Below are positions 43,738-53,081 of a DNA stretch of 64,000 nt, one piece after another. The DNA is from Bacillota bacterium (GTDB lineage Bacteria; Bacillota; Clostridia; Acetivibrionales; DSM-1351), in assembly GCA_023415305.1 (NCBI GenBank), contig JAEZKZ010000036.1:124001-188000 (forward strand), written 5' to 3'. The position numbers were made by a program, and so were the translations under genes. Under the pieces are notes generated by a model. The model saw only the letters and a program-made list of their open reading frames with translations, made no database searches and was not told where the DNA came from. Each line of letters starts with the position of its first letter. The first letter of the stretch is position 1.

Positions 43738-45519
43738 TTAATGGAATTTGTTTCCATTTCTTGTGTTTATAATACCTTCCGTTATCATTTTTATTGCATC
43801 CATATAATCTGCATATTCCAAGCTTATTAATTCTTCAATTTTTCTACCATACCGAGGATGGAATTCAGTTATTTCTCCAAATTTAAAAATCTTCTTATAT
43901 GCTTTATTTATAATGCTTTGAGCCTCAGGGTTGCATTTTTTGAGCATTTCTATAAGCTCATATGCCTGTATTCCTTTTAATAAAGCCTTATATCTTAGAG
44001 TTAATAGCGGAGTCCCATTATTTGCAGGATACACAAAATTTGTATCTCCTGCTTTCCAAACAGGCGCCCTAAAGGACAATCTTTCTCTTGGGTTTTCAGG
44101 CCACACGGTATAGTTCCAACGCAAAAAGCCAGCAAGTCCCATATACTGGGTAAGCCATCCTATTGAATAGCTTTCCAGCAGATTTGATGAAATAAATGTA
44201 TTTGGAAACATTGGTTCACAACATACATACCAGTATAATCGTCCATCAATTTTGTGAATTAATTCTTTAACCTTGTCAAACCCTACACAGGCTTCTGTAA
44301 AATTAGGAACAAAGTCTGTAATACTACCACATACCTCCTGTATAAATTCAACATGGTTTATTGCAGCTTTATATTTAAACATTGGGGCTATACTCATTAA
44401 AAAATCCAATCTCAAATTGAATATTTTTGTATCGGCAGGTTCATCAGCAACAACCCTTACTTTATCTATGAGGCCAAGTTCCACAAAGTGATTTTCTATA
44501 GCTTTTAAATACGTAGTTATATCATAAATATTATCTATGTATTTAAAGCAGCTGTCCTTACTGTCAAAATACCTTACTCTAATACCATCGCTGAAGTTCT
44601 CAACAACTCCTCCAAAGCCCTCTTCAGGACACATCCATATATTTAGCAGCCCAAAAACTTCAATCTCTTTGTCTATTCCATATCTGAAACATAAATCTAT
44701 ATACCTGTCCATAGCAGTAAAATCACAAACCAAATTGTTGTTTATATCTTTCTCTACCTTAATCATACTGTACTCATATAAATCAGAAGGATATTGCCAA
44801 TCCCTGTGACAAAATTGTCCTGACCAGGGAATTTCGGAAGCAATAAGCGTAATTGCTTTCTGTCCCAAACCCGCAAGCGACTTTATATAATGTTCCAGAA
44901 CAGTAAAGTGTTCATCACTCCAAAGAGCCACCTCATGTTTTCTTGAAATGTTTGAGCTATGCTGCCACAAATCCAAATAAAAGCTATAGTCTTTTGGATC
45001 AGGCAGGGCTACATCGGATACTTCAATTGAAAACTCCAGTTCTCCAGCTTTTTGTTCCTTTGAAAATCCATTATGGATAAATACTTCTACTTTCCCTTTA
45101 TATTGTCCGGCAGCAGCATCTAAAGGAATCTTAAATTCTACCCAGATGGGCTGGATTACTCTTTTCTTAACATAAGTACTTTCTTTATAAAGTATAATAT
45201 CTGCCTTTTGGACCCCGTCGTCATCCCTAATAAAGCCAATAATATTCATAGATACTTTTATATTTGAGTTCTCACTATTGAGGCTCGTTTTTAATCTGAT
45301 ATTATCCATCAAGCCTTTTTTATCAAAATAAGCAGTGTCTGTCACGCTTAGTGAAAATTCAGAATCACTAAATAAAAGCACCTGAAAAGCAATTGTCTGA
45401 TTTCTTAATGCGAATAGATCTATGCTCTTTTTCTCTAGCATTCCCGAAATATCAGGGTTAAAGTTATAGCCCCATGTAACTTTATATGTTTCTTCTCTTA
45501 TACCTATTTGTAAATTCAT
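43738..45519 (-). CDS. GH123-like (DUF4091) protein 2, putative beta-N-acetylgalactosaminidase
   Basis: A 593-residue protein without signal peptide. The N-terminal 170 residues are beta-sandwich-like; a TIM-barrel follows, with SFYLDLWQHSSNISRKHEV, the Asp359-Glu360 pair in VRVVADEPADTK, LYWYVCCEPMFPN, GFLRWNYTVWPENPRE and NFVYPANNGTPLLTLRYKAL. The last segments are the DUF4091/GH123 catalytic-domain signature, and an Asp-Glu pair is what GH123 uses for substrate-assisted cleavage of beta-GalNAc. ATG 45519 has GGAGCA upstream; the longer frame does not. Placed between GH20 and GH112. The family match is by eye; the activity is inferred. Confidence 0.72.
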   Translation of the reverse strand: MNLQIGIREETYKVTWGYNFNPDISGMLEKKSIDLFALRNQTIAFQVLLFSDSEFSLSVTDTAYFDKKGLMDNIRLKTSLNSENSNIKVSMNIIGFIRDDDGVQKADIILYKESTYVKKRVIQPIWVEFKIPLDAAAGQYKGKVEVFIHNGFSKEQKAGELEFSIEVSDVALPDPKDYSFYLDLWQHSSNISRKHEVALWSDEHFTVLEHYIKSLAGLGQKAITLIASEIPWSGQFCHRDWQYPSDLYEYSMIKVEKDINNNLVCDFTAMDRYIDLCFRYGIDKEIEVFGLLNIWMCPEEGFGGVVENFSDGIRVRYFDSKDSCFKYIDNIYDITTYLKAIENHFVELGLIDKVRVVADEPADTKIFNLRLDFLMSIAPMFKYKAAINHVEFIQEVCGSITDFVPNFTEACVGFDKVKELIHKIDGRLYWYVCCEPMFPNTFISSNLLESYSIGWLTQYMGLAGFLRWNYTVWPENPRERLSFRAPVWKAGDTNFVYPANNGTPLLTLRYKALLKGIQAYELIEMLKKCNPEAQSIINKAYKKIFKFGEITEFHPRYGRKIEELISLEYADYMDAIKMITEGIINTRNGNKFH

Positions 45520-45656
45520 TATATCGTTGCTCCTATCCCTTAACTCCACATGTAGCAATACCACTATAAAATATTGTTGAACATTTGAATCCTACCGATA
45601 GTATTTGCAGACTTATTTTCACAAGCTCCAGGATAGAGTTTTCAGTATTCGTGTTT

Positions 45657-47540
45657 CTATCCAATTGGACTTGCTGAGACAATTCTATTGTATATATTGC
45701 AGGAAGTCAGACGCTCTTTAGACATATTATTATAATCAAAGAACAATCTTTTTTCCTCCAGTTCCTCAATTCTATCAATTTCACCGGCTACATACTGATT
45801 AATTCTATCTATTGTCGTACTGACTCTTGCAAGAAGTCCTCCATATCTGATGTCCAGGACCTCCCATCCAAATGGTTTGCATGTGTAGAGCCACTGTTCC
45901 CTGTGCGCTAGTCTTAAATCGTTAATTTTATTGTAGAGGTCAGGGAGTTTCTCTGCGGCAGTTACTTTTAAAGCTTCTATGTCCTTTATGTCATAAAGCT
46001 TCTTAATCTCAATTCCAATACTACTCTTTATTTTTAGTACTGAGCAAAGCTTTGCCGGCATTTTGAAAACAAATTCCCATTCCTTATTTTCCTCAATATC
46101 CTTTAAAAGTCTTTGTTCTAAAGCGGCATAGTAAGCTTCCAAATAAAGTCCTTCAACCTGTTTATCAAACAACCCTATCAGCACGTCCTGCCAAAGAAGG
46201 TATTTTGCCGGATTAGCAATATCGTTTTGGTCTGTAGTCAGTGTATCCGGAGATGATAGATCCAAGAAGGCATCATACTTTGCTTTTGTAATGAATTCAA
46301 ATCTCTGCTTTACTTTTTCCATATCTACATCCACTGAATACCCATGCTCAGCAAAAAGCTGCATACCAAGAAGAGCAGTAAAGACATTTGTTTCCGCACC
46401 ATTATCACCCCATAGTGTAGCAACAACCTTCTCTACACCTGTTTTCTTACATGCTTTTAACGCTGCATTTGTAGTCACTATGCTTTTATTGTAATTTATA
46501 CAATTACCATTCCAAGTCCATATGCCACCTGCGAATATGATATTATCTCCAAAGGATTTATGTTTTTTAAGAAATTGTAAATATGTGTCCTCGTCATCAT
46601 GATAATAATCCCAATAAACCAACCCCAAATTATCAGGTACTTCGGCAATTACACTTTCTGGAATTGCCGCATCCAAATCATAATAATCTCCGGTTTTTGA
46701 TCCCAATCTGAAGTACATATCACTCCAAATCATAGGATCCAGACCATATTTATCTGCAATTTCCATAACTCTTTTTATATGGCTGCTCATTATATCAAAA
46801 CGATTTCTATAGCCATTCTTGTCTAGGTATTTTCCCAAACCCAGAGTATGAGCCTCGTCCATACCTAAGTGTATTTTTTTACTTCTAAAGGGTGCCGTGG
46901 CTGCTCTTATCATTTCTTCGATAAATATATAAGTCTCTTCACAGCCTTCAAGAAGAATATCTGCGGTGTCTTTTATATTATTTGCCCATTCCCACTTTAG
47001 TGCCTGCTCAAGATGTCCAAGTGTTTGAATACACGGAATGATTTCTATACCGAATATGTCAGCGTAATCATCACATTCCTTTAGTTCATTATTGCTGTAT
47101 CTACCACGCATATACCCAAAGTACGGTCTTTCAGGCACCTCATAAGTATCCTCGGTATAGAGCATCATCATATCTAAACCCATAACAGCCATAATTTCTA
47201 TAATCTTCTTGATACTTTCAACTTTTAACACTGCATTTCTTGATACATCTATCATATTTCCGTTCAACTTAAACTGTGGTTCTTCTTTCAAATAAAAGTC
47301 TTTATTTTCAGCCAATTGCTCTAAAAATAAACCCAATGCTCTGAAAAAGTGAATCTTGCGTTCCGCTTTAATAAAGCCCTTACCTGCTTCAAAGCCAACT
47401 TCAATATTACCGGAACGTTTTTCCAATATAACAGGTATTCCTTCATTACAAATCTGAAAATCCAATACACTTTCTAGAATTTTCAGTCCTTCATTAACAT
47501 AATCAATATCACCCTGAAAGTTAATTATCATCATATGCAT
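45657..47540 (-). CDS. GH20 beta-N-acetylhexosaminidase
   Basis: A 627-residue protein without signal peptide. After an N-terminal domain ending near residue 90, the GH20 barrel starts with NGNMIDVSRNAVLKVESIKK, then MMLYTEDTYEVPERPYFGYM, IIPCIQTLGHLEQALKW and the catalytic Asp228-Glu229 in KKIHLGMDEAHTLG. WSDMYFRLG and FAGGIWTWNG follow. Retaining, substrate-assisted release of GlcNAc, GalNAc, or lacto-N-biose. The intracellular layout resembles the streptococcal GH20C type more than secreted enzymes. It lies 31 bases after the GH123-like gene in the importer operon. Confidence 0.92.
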   Translation of the reverse strand: MHMMIINFQGDIDYVNEGLKILESVLDFQICNEGIPVILEKRSGNIEVGFEAGKGFIKAERKIHFFRALGLFLEQLAENKDFYLKEEPQFKLNGNMIDVSRNAVLKVESIKKIIEIMAVMGLDMMMLYTEDTYEVPERPYFGYMRGRYSNNELKECDDYADIFGIEIIPCIQTLGHLEQALKWEWANNIKDTADILLEGCEETYIFIEEMIRAATAPFRSKKIHLGMDEAHTLGLGKYLDKNGYRNRFDIMSSHIKRVMEIADKYGLDPMIWSDMYFRLGSKTGDYYDLDAAIPESVIAEVPDNLGLVYWDYYHDDEDTYLQFLKKHKSFGDNIIFAGGIWTWNGNCINYNKSIVTTNAALKACKKTGVEKVVATLWGDNGAETNVFTALLGMQLFAEHGYSVDVDMEKVKQRFEFITKAKYDAFLDLSSPDTLTTDQNDIANPAKYLLWQDVLIGLFDKQVEGLYLEAYYAALEQRLLKDIEENKEWEFVFKMPAKLCSVLKIKSSIGIEIKKLYDIKDIEALKVTAAEKLPDLYNKINDLRLAHREQWLYTCKPFGWEVLDIRYGGLLARVSTTIDRINQYVAGEIDRIEELEEKRLFFDYNNMSKERLTSCNIYNRIVSASPIG

Positions 47541-47571
47541 CGCAATCCTTATCAGAAAAATCTATAATTTA

Positions 47572-49191
47572 CTAAGCCAGTTTCTCAAGAATAGATAGTA
47601 TTTCTATGCGCACTTTTTCAAACTCAGCTGAATCATGCATATAATCAGAATTACTTCTAAAAACCTTGTTAACTAAATTGTTATAAATATCAATATCTTT
47701 TTCCTTTATTAATCTCAGAAGCTCAAAATCTTCGGCACCCCTTCTTTGTGCCTCAAAGCGGACGCTTGGCCAAACATCACCATTATCTCCAGGATAAACA
47801 ATATATGCATCTCCTGATGGATAGGTTGTTCCATGTCCTGTGTTATTTGGGCTACAAGACTGTTCAAACGGGTTTTTATTTTCAGGATAATAATTAAATC
47901 CCCAGTGCAAGTAACCCGCAAGGTTATAAAAAGAACATCCCCAGAATATTAATCGGGAACGAATAAGTTCTATATCTAAAAACCTGTTTAAGTAATAACC
48001 ACTAGGGCAGCAGCATACATAAATCCAAACCTCATCACCTAGTTTTATGAGTCGGTCAAAATCTTCCTTAAATTCTTCATAGTTAGTTGTCAGGGGTACC
48101 CATATATCTATGCCCGACTTGAATTCCGAAGATTTGACAGCTTCAATTACCTTGCAGCCTGGTATATATTTACGAAGTAAATTTGCAATTTTAAAATATT
48201 GCTGTTTTCGTTTTTCAAGAGCCTCCACAGATTTTATGTGAACATCAGGTTCATCGCAAATGTGAAATATAACTTTGTCAAGCCAATTATTTGTCTTCAG
48301 AAATGCAGCTAATTCCTGTATTAATTTAGCGGTGAAATAATACCCTTCGTCAGAGGAAATTGTTAAATCCTTATTTAGGCTGCATTTTAACTCATCTGTA
48401 AATAAAGTATCATGTTTAACTGCAAAGTTTCCCATTTCCATAGTAGTCAAGCCTTCTTGATAGAATATTTCAATAATTGGCTTCAAGTATGAGAAATCAA
48501 ATATATATTTGTCTTTATCAATGATACATTTATCCCAGTCAAAAGTTATAAAGAAGTGAGTTTGGCGAACTCTGCGCATTGCTCTTGCATATTGACGTAC
48601 AACTTCAAGAAATCCGGTACTATTGAGCTCAACATTATGAAATGCAGCCATATTAGGCAAACTAAACCAGTTGGTAATACTTAATGTTTCTTCTGGGATC
48701 AGAACATTATAAACTTTTATAATTACATTCAGACACACACTATCCTTTTCTTTAATAACCACCTGCAGTTGATATTCACCCGGTAAAATACCTGGCTTTG
48801 GACAAAATGTGAGACATAAGGCATATACATTGTTTTTTGCCTGAACAATACCACTAATTGGCTTTTGTACATCATAAACACGAAATGGCGCTTTTCTGGT
48901 ACAGTAATCAGGTTTGGGCATTGATTCATCAGTTATAACAAAAAAACCGTCTTGCGCGGTTGCACTTTCCGTATTATATTCAACGGGAACATCCAAGAGC
49001 TGACATTGCTCAATGGTAAACATATCGCTATTATTTATAGTAATTTCAGCATTTTCTTTTTGCGCCTCAAGTACTAGTTTTACAGATTCTCTACCGTTTT
49101 TAGCAGTATGTATTGTTACTGCATCAGGAAGCTGTCCTAGTTCAGAATCAGGATAGAGCCATTCTTCATTCGTTGTAACTATACCTTTCAT
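47572..49191 (-). CDS. GH123-like (DUF4091) protein 1, putative beta-N-acetylgalactosaminidase
   Basis: A 539-residue protein without signal peptide. Beta-rich N-terminus to about 165, then a barrel with SITNWFSLPNMAAFHNVEL, the Asp313-Glu314 pair in VIFHICDEPDVHIK, EVWIYVCCCPSGYYLNRF, LAGYLHWGFNYYPENKNP and YIVYPGDNGDVWPSVRFEA. It has the same family signature as the protein at 43738 but is not a close copy. GAGG lies upstream of the ATG. First enzyme gene after the binding protein. Probably removes beta-linked GalNAc (or a GalNAc-ended disaccharide) in the cytoplasm; activity is inferred from the family. Confidence 0.74.
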   Translation of the reverse strand: MKGIVTTNEEWLYPDSELGQLPDAVTIHTAKNGRESVKLVLEAQKENAEITINNSDMFTIEQCQLLDVPVEYNTESATAQDGFFVITDESMPKPDYCTRKAPFRVYDVQKPISGIVQAKNNVYALCLTFCPKPGILPGEYQLQVVIKEKDSVCLNVIIKVYNVLIPEETLSITNWFSLPNMAAFHNVELNSTGFLEVVRQYARAMRRVRQTHFFITFDWDKCIIDKDKYIFDFSYLKPIIEIFYQEGLTTMEMGNFAVKHDTLFTDELKCSLNKDLTISSDEGYYFTAKLIQELAAFLKTNNWLDKVIFHICDEPDVHIKSVEALEKRKQQYFKIANLLRKYIPGCKVIEAVKSSEFKSGIDIWVPLTTNYEEFKEDFDRLIKLGDEVWIYVCCCPSGYYLNRFLDIELIRSRLIFWGCSFYNLAGYLHWGFNYYPENKNPFEQSCSPNNTGHGTTYPSGDAYIVYPGDNGDVWPSVRFEAQRRGAEDFELLRLIKEKDIDIYNNLVNKVFRSNSDYMHDSAEFEKVRIEILSILEKLA

Positions 49192-49252
49192 TATACATTT
49201 ACCTCTTTCCCAAATATTTTATAAACCGAGTTCTCGGATTCGGATAAAAGAG

Positions 49253-49347
49253 GGGCTATTTCAAAATGCATTTCAGTCACAATATCATGTATTTGAATTT
49301 CTGTATAGGTCGATATTATGTCCTCAAGTGCTATTTTGAAACAGCCC
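49253..49347 (-). terminator. Long hairpin between binding-protein and glycosidase genes
   Basis: GGGCTATTTCAAAAT (49253-49267) pairs with ATTTTGAAACAGCCC (49333-49347), 14 of 15 positions, with a 65-base loop. The minus strand continues CCTCTTTTATCC. It lies 30 bases past the binding-protein stop, so it probably attenuates the downstream glycosidase genes. Confidence 0.6.
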
Positions 49348-49376
49348 TTTAATACCCTATTAAATCATCAATATAA

Positions 49377-50960
49377 TTACTTTGATTTAATTACTGCATT
49401 TACTTCATCTATCATTTTTGATAGACCCTTTGATTCATAATTTGCCATTAAATCTTTATACATTTTTTCTACCGATTCAGTTCCGGTCATTATTGTTAAA
49501 AGATCATCCGCAGGCTTTATTATGAACTTATTCTTAAGTGGTGTCGAAATATTTGTATATGCTGGTTCAAAATCTGGTAATGTTGTCTTTTCAATCTTTG
49601 AGTAGTAATCATTTACCATTTTTATATATTTATCATTTTCCTTATTGCCGCTTGGTTTTAATCCACTAATTGAATTGTCCCATTCAATTAATCCTGATAT
49701 ATTGGTAAAAGGATATTTTTCATAAAGTACAACGCCTTCATTCGGTACTTTTGTTCCATCAGCTGATACAGTATAGTCTTCACCTTCAAACCCGTATCTC
49801 AACATGACCTTATTCTCATCTGTCAAGAAGTAGTCAGCCATTCTCAAAATAGCATCCATCTTAGTAGCATCTTTGGTTGCGATATAAGACTCTGACCAAT
49901 AATCCTTAAAAACAGCGCTATATGTGTTTCCGTCTTTTGCCTTTAATGGGTTAACGATCTTGCAGGATTCTTCAAATGGCTTGTCAGGGTATACCTCTGC
50001 CCATGCATTAGCAAGCTTGCTCTGAATTGTTGCTGCTTGAGTGTTCATAATAATACCTGCAGATAGACCTTGTACAAACTTATCATATGCCTGCTGTGAT
50101 TTTGTAAGTGCTATATCTTTTTCAATTGTGCCTTCAGTATACATATCTCTTGCCAACTGGAATGTAGAAAGAGCGTCTCCTGCAAAATATGCCGGCATAT
50201 ACTTTCCGTCTTTTTCTACCCATTTATAATCACTTCCGCTACCGTCAGACATAGCAAGTGGTAAGCTATACGGGAAAAGAACTCCGTCAATCATTTGTGT
50301 CTGAACTGAGGTTAAGCCTCCAATATTCTTACCTTCAGCATTATCCTTTGTAATTGCCTTTATCATTGTTCTTAATTCATCATAAGTCTCAGGCTCTTTT
50401 GTGATACCTGCTTTTTGTGCTAAATCCCAACGATATACAATGCCACGTTCAATACCTGACATTTTTACTTCTGGCCAAGTCATTCTAGGAATAGTATAGT
50501 ATTTACCATCTACTTTTAATGCTTCAATATCAGGAGTCTTTAAATACTCTGCTAATTTAGGATACTTTGAAACATCCTCTGGAAGAGGTTGTACAACACC
50601 TTGTTCAATCCAATTGTAATAGAATGAGCTACCTACAACATCGATTGCAAATAAATCTGGAAGTTCGTTTGATGCAGCCCATAATTGGATTTTTTGTGAA
50701 TAGTCATCCCATGTTGTATTCATTCCAACAATTTTTATATTCAGGTCTTCCTGAACCTTCTTAAGTACAGCATCTGATTCTCCGTTTTTAAGAGCATTTT
50801 CAATATCCCAGATCGCGACACTAACCTCTACAGGCTTAGCTTTTTCAGAAGTTTGTGACTGTGAAGATGTTGTTTCATTTGTTGCAGCATTATTACCACA
50901 ACCAGCAAATGTACTTACAATAAGAACCATAGCCAAAAGAATTACCAGTAGCTTTTTCAT
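49377..50960 (-). CDS. Extracellular sugar-binding lipoprotein of ABC importer 3 (LplA type)
   Basis: A 527-residue lipoprotein. Signal KKLLVILLAMVLIVSTFAGC with the lipobox Cys, then a Thr/Ser/Gln linker and the mature domain (NELPDLFAIDVVGSSFYYNW, DGKYYTIPRMTWPE). AAAGGAGAG lies upstream of the ATG. Same family as the protein at 27705. It is transcribed after the two permease genes and probably captures an amino-sugar-containing oligosaccharide, judging from the glycosidases that follow. Confidence 0.92.
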   Translation of the reverse strand: MKKLLVILLAMVLIVSTFAGCGNNAATNETTSSQSQTSEKAKPVEVSVAIWDIENALKNGESDAVLKKVQEDLNIKIVGMNTTWDDYSQKIQLWAASNELPDLFAIDVVGSSFYYNWIEQGVVQPLPEDVSKYPKLAEYLKTPDIEALKVDGKYYTIPRMTWPEVKMSGIERGIVYRWDLAQKAGITKEPETYDELRTMIKAITKDNAEGKNIGGLTSVQTQMIDGVLFPYSLPLAMSDGSGSDYKWVEKDGKYMPAYFAGDALSTFQLARDMYTEGTIEKDIALTKSQQAYDKFVQGLSAGIIMNTQAATIQSKLANAWAEVYPDKPFEESCKIVNPLKAKDGNTYSAVFKDYWSESYIATKDATKMDAILRMADYFLTDENKVMLRYGFEGEDYTVSADGTKVPNEGVVLYEKYPFTNISGLIEWDNSISGLKPSGNKENDKYIKMVNDYYSKIEKTTLPDFEPAYTNISTPLKNKFIIKPADDLLTIMTGTESVEKMYKDLMANYESKGLSKMIDEVNAVIKSK

Positions 50961-51003
50961 TTATTAATTCTCTCCTTTATATTATTTTATATAATGGCCA
51001 ATT

Positions 51004-51876
51004 CTATTCTTTTATAGAACCAACCATAATACCTTTTACAAAGTGTTTTTGAATGAATGGGTAAACGCATATAATAGGCACACTTGCTACCACTATACTT
51101 GCCATTTGTATAGACTGCATATTTGATTTTTGATTAGAGGCTATGATCGACTGTGCCTGAGTAGCTATTTGCGAGCTGTAGTTTATTAATATCTCCCGCA
51201 GGTAAATTTGTAATGGCATTAAATTCTTTTTATTTATAAACAGTAGCGCATTATACCATTCATTCCAGCGTTCAACAGAATAAAATAAGAAAAATGTAGC
51301 CATAAAAGGCATAGAAATTGGAATAATTACTTTTACAAGTATAGTAATATCATTTGCACCATCTATTTTTGCAGCCTCTTCTATGCTAGGTGGCAGTGTT
51401 GTAAAATAGTTTTTCATAATTATCAGGTAATATGTGTTTACTCCACAAGGTAAAATCATAGCCCATAGTGTATTCTTCAAACCCAAACCACCTACAACCA
51501 GATAATAGGGTATTAAGCCTCCACCAAACAGCATTGTAAATAAAATCAAGCTCAAAAGAAAATTTCTTCCGACTAGTCTTTTTTTTGATAACACATAGGC
51601 ACCTGTTACTGAAAGATACATGTTCAGCAAAGTTCCTATTACAGTTACAAGGATTGTATTTCTTAATGAACTAAGCAGATATTTATCCCTGAAAATTTCC
51701 TTATATCCTTCACTATCAAAAGCATAGGGTAAAAGGTATGGCACATGGGTACCTAATGCTTTCGTATTTGCCACAGACACTATAACAACATTGTAAAAAG
51801 GATAAATTATTATTAAACAAAGCAATGCAAGAAAAACTATAATTATTTTTTCTGACAAGCCCATTGATTTATTCAT
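51004..51876 (-). CDS. ABC sugar importer 3, permease (LplC type)
   Basis: A 290-residue inner-membrane permease with about six membrane segments (IIIVFLALLCLIIIYPFYNV first). EAA loop IEEAAKIDGANDITILVKVI; ends QKHFVKGIMVGSIKE. The open frame extends to 51936, but ATG 51876 has GGAGG eight bases upstream and avoids overlap with the preceding gene. Pairs with the permease at 51911. Confidence 0.93.
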   Translation of the reverse strand: MNKSMGLSEKIIIVFLALLCLIIIYPFYNVVIVSVANTKALGTHVPYLLPYAFDSEGYKEIFRDKYLLSSLRNTILVTVIGTLLNMYLSVTGAYVLSKKRLVGRNFLLSLILFTMLFGGGLIPYYLVVGGLGLKNTLWAMILPCGVNTYYLIIMKNYFTTLPPSIEEAAKIDGANDITILVKVIIPISMPFMATFFLFYSVERWNEWYNALLFINKKNLMPLQIYLREILINYSSQIATQAQSIIASNQKSNMQSIQMASIVVASVPIICVYPFIQKHFVKGIMVGSIKE

Positions 51877-51910
51877 ACCTAATACCTCCAAATTTAATTG
51901 ACAGTTTGAA

Positions 51911-52849
51911 TTAGTACAATCCTTCCTCGCCCACACTCTTTACGAGCTTATTTGCAGCCACTATTAATACAACATTAATAATTGATTTAAAGAATCCAAT
52001 TGCAGTTGTATAACCAAAGTTTTGACCTATTGAGAAGGATGCACGGTATACATAAGTATCAATTGTATCTGCTACACTGTAAACTGGAGCACTATATAAG
52101 TTGAATATCTGATCAAAACTAGCTCCATTGCTCATAATGCTTCCAATTGCAAGAATAAACATGATACATACTGTTGAGCGAATTCCAGGCCATGTCACGT
52201 GAATCATACGCTGAAACTTACTTGCACCATCCATTTCAGCTGCTTCATAGTATGTTGGGTCAATTCCAGCAAGTGCTGCAATATATATAATTGAGTCCCA
52301 ACCTACTTCTTTCCAAAGATTTGATAGCCAAATAAATGGTCTGAAGGATTTAGTTGACATAAGAGGTGATACAGTTTCAAAACCTAGCCCCACTAAAATA
52401 TTATTTACAATACCTGTGCTACTAAACATGCTAATCAATATACCAGAAAGAACGACCCATGAAATGAAATGAGGGAAAGTTAATACCGTTTGAAATATCT
52501 TCTTAGTTCGTACACTAGTAATTTCATTTAAAAGTATAGCTAAGATAATTGGTACCGGAAAATTGATAATAAGTTTACCCAAACTAAATATTATTGTATT
52601 CTTAAAAGCTCTCAAGAACTCCATATCAGAAAACATTTCTTTAAAATGAACAAGTCCCACAAAAGGGCTGTCCCACATACCCATATCAAATCTGAAATTC
52701 TTAAATGCCAGAGATAAACCACCCATTGGAATATAGCAGAATATGATATACCATATAATTACAGGAAGAATTAATATATATAGAAATCTGTCATTTTTTA
52801 TTTGTTTCATTTTTTCACTTATTACATCTTTTTTAAAATATGATTTCAT
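51911..52849 (-). CDS. ABC sugar importer 3, permease (LplB type)
   Basis: A 312-residue inner-membrane permease with about six membrane segments. Typical LplB segments: FLYILILPVIIWYIIFCYIP, SLAFKNFRFDMGMWDSPF, TFPHFISWVVLSG and the EAA loop YYEAAEMDGASKFQRMIHVT. ATG 52849 has AAAGGAAA eight bases upstream and is preferred over the ATG at 52867. It is the first gene of the operon that runs through to GH112, and lies downstream of the kinase/regulator pair. No ATPase gene accompanies it. Confidence 0.93.
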   Translation of the reverse strand: MKSYFKKDVISEKMKQIKNDRFLYILILPVIIWYIIFCYIPMGGLSLAFKNFRFDMGMWDSPFVGLVHFKEMFSDMEFLRAFKNTIIFSLGKLIINFPVPIILAILLNEITSVRTKKIFQTVLTFPHFISWVVLSGILISMFSSTGIVNNILVGLGFETVSPLMSTKSFRPFIWLSNLWKEVGWDSIIYIAALAGIDPTYYEAAEMDGASKFQRMIHVTWPGIRSTVCIMFILAIGSIMSNGASFDQIFNLYSAPVYSVADTIDTYVYRASFSIGQNFGYTTAIGFFKSIINVVLIVAANKLVKSVGEEGLY

Positions 52850-52965
52850 ATTTATATTTCCTTTCATTTAGTCGTTGTCTAAATTATATGACAATATTTT
52901 TGTTAAAAAAATGTGAATAACCATGTTCTTTTAGCATAAAAAAAGACAATGTTTATTGTATATTT

Positions 52966-53021
52966 AAAAAAATATGAACAAATGTTATATATTTTTTAAT
53001 AACATTTGTTCATATTTTTTT
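52966..53021. terminator. Terminator after the kinase/regulator operon
   Basis: A perfect 23-bp AT-rich stem: seven A then TATGAACAAATGTTAT (52966-52988) with its complement ending in seven T (52999-53021), ten-base loop. A-run and T-run make it work in both directions. It separates the regulator gene from the importer operon promoter. Confidence 0.88.
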
Positions 53022-53081
53022 AGCGTATAGGGATTTATATATTTTCTATTCTTTTAATGTGTCAATATAACTAATTAATTT

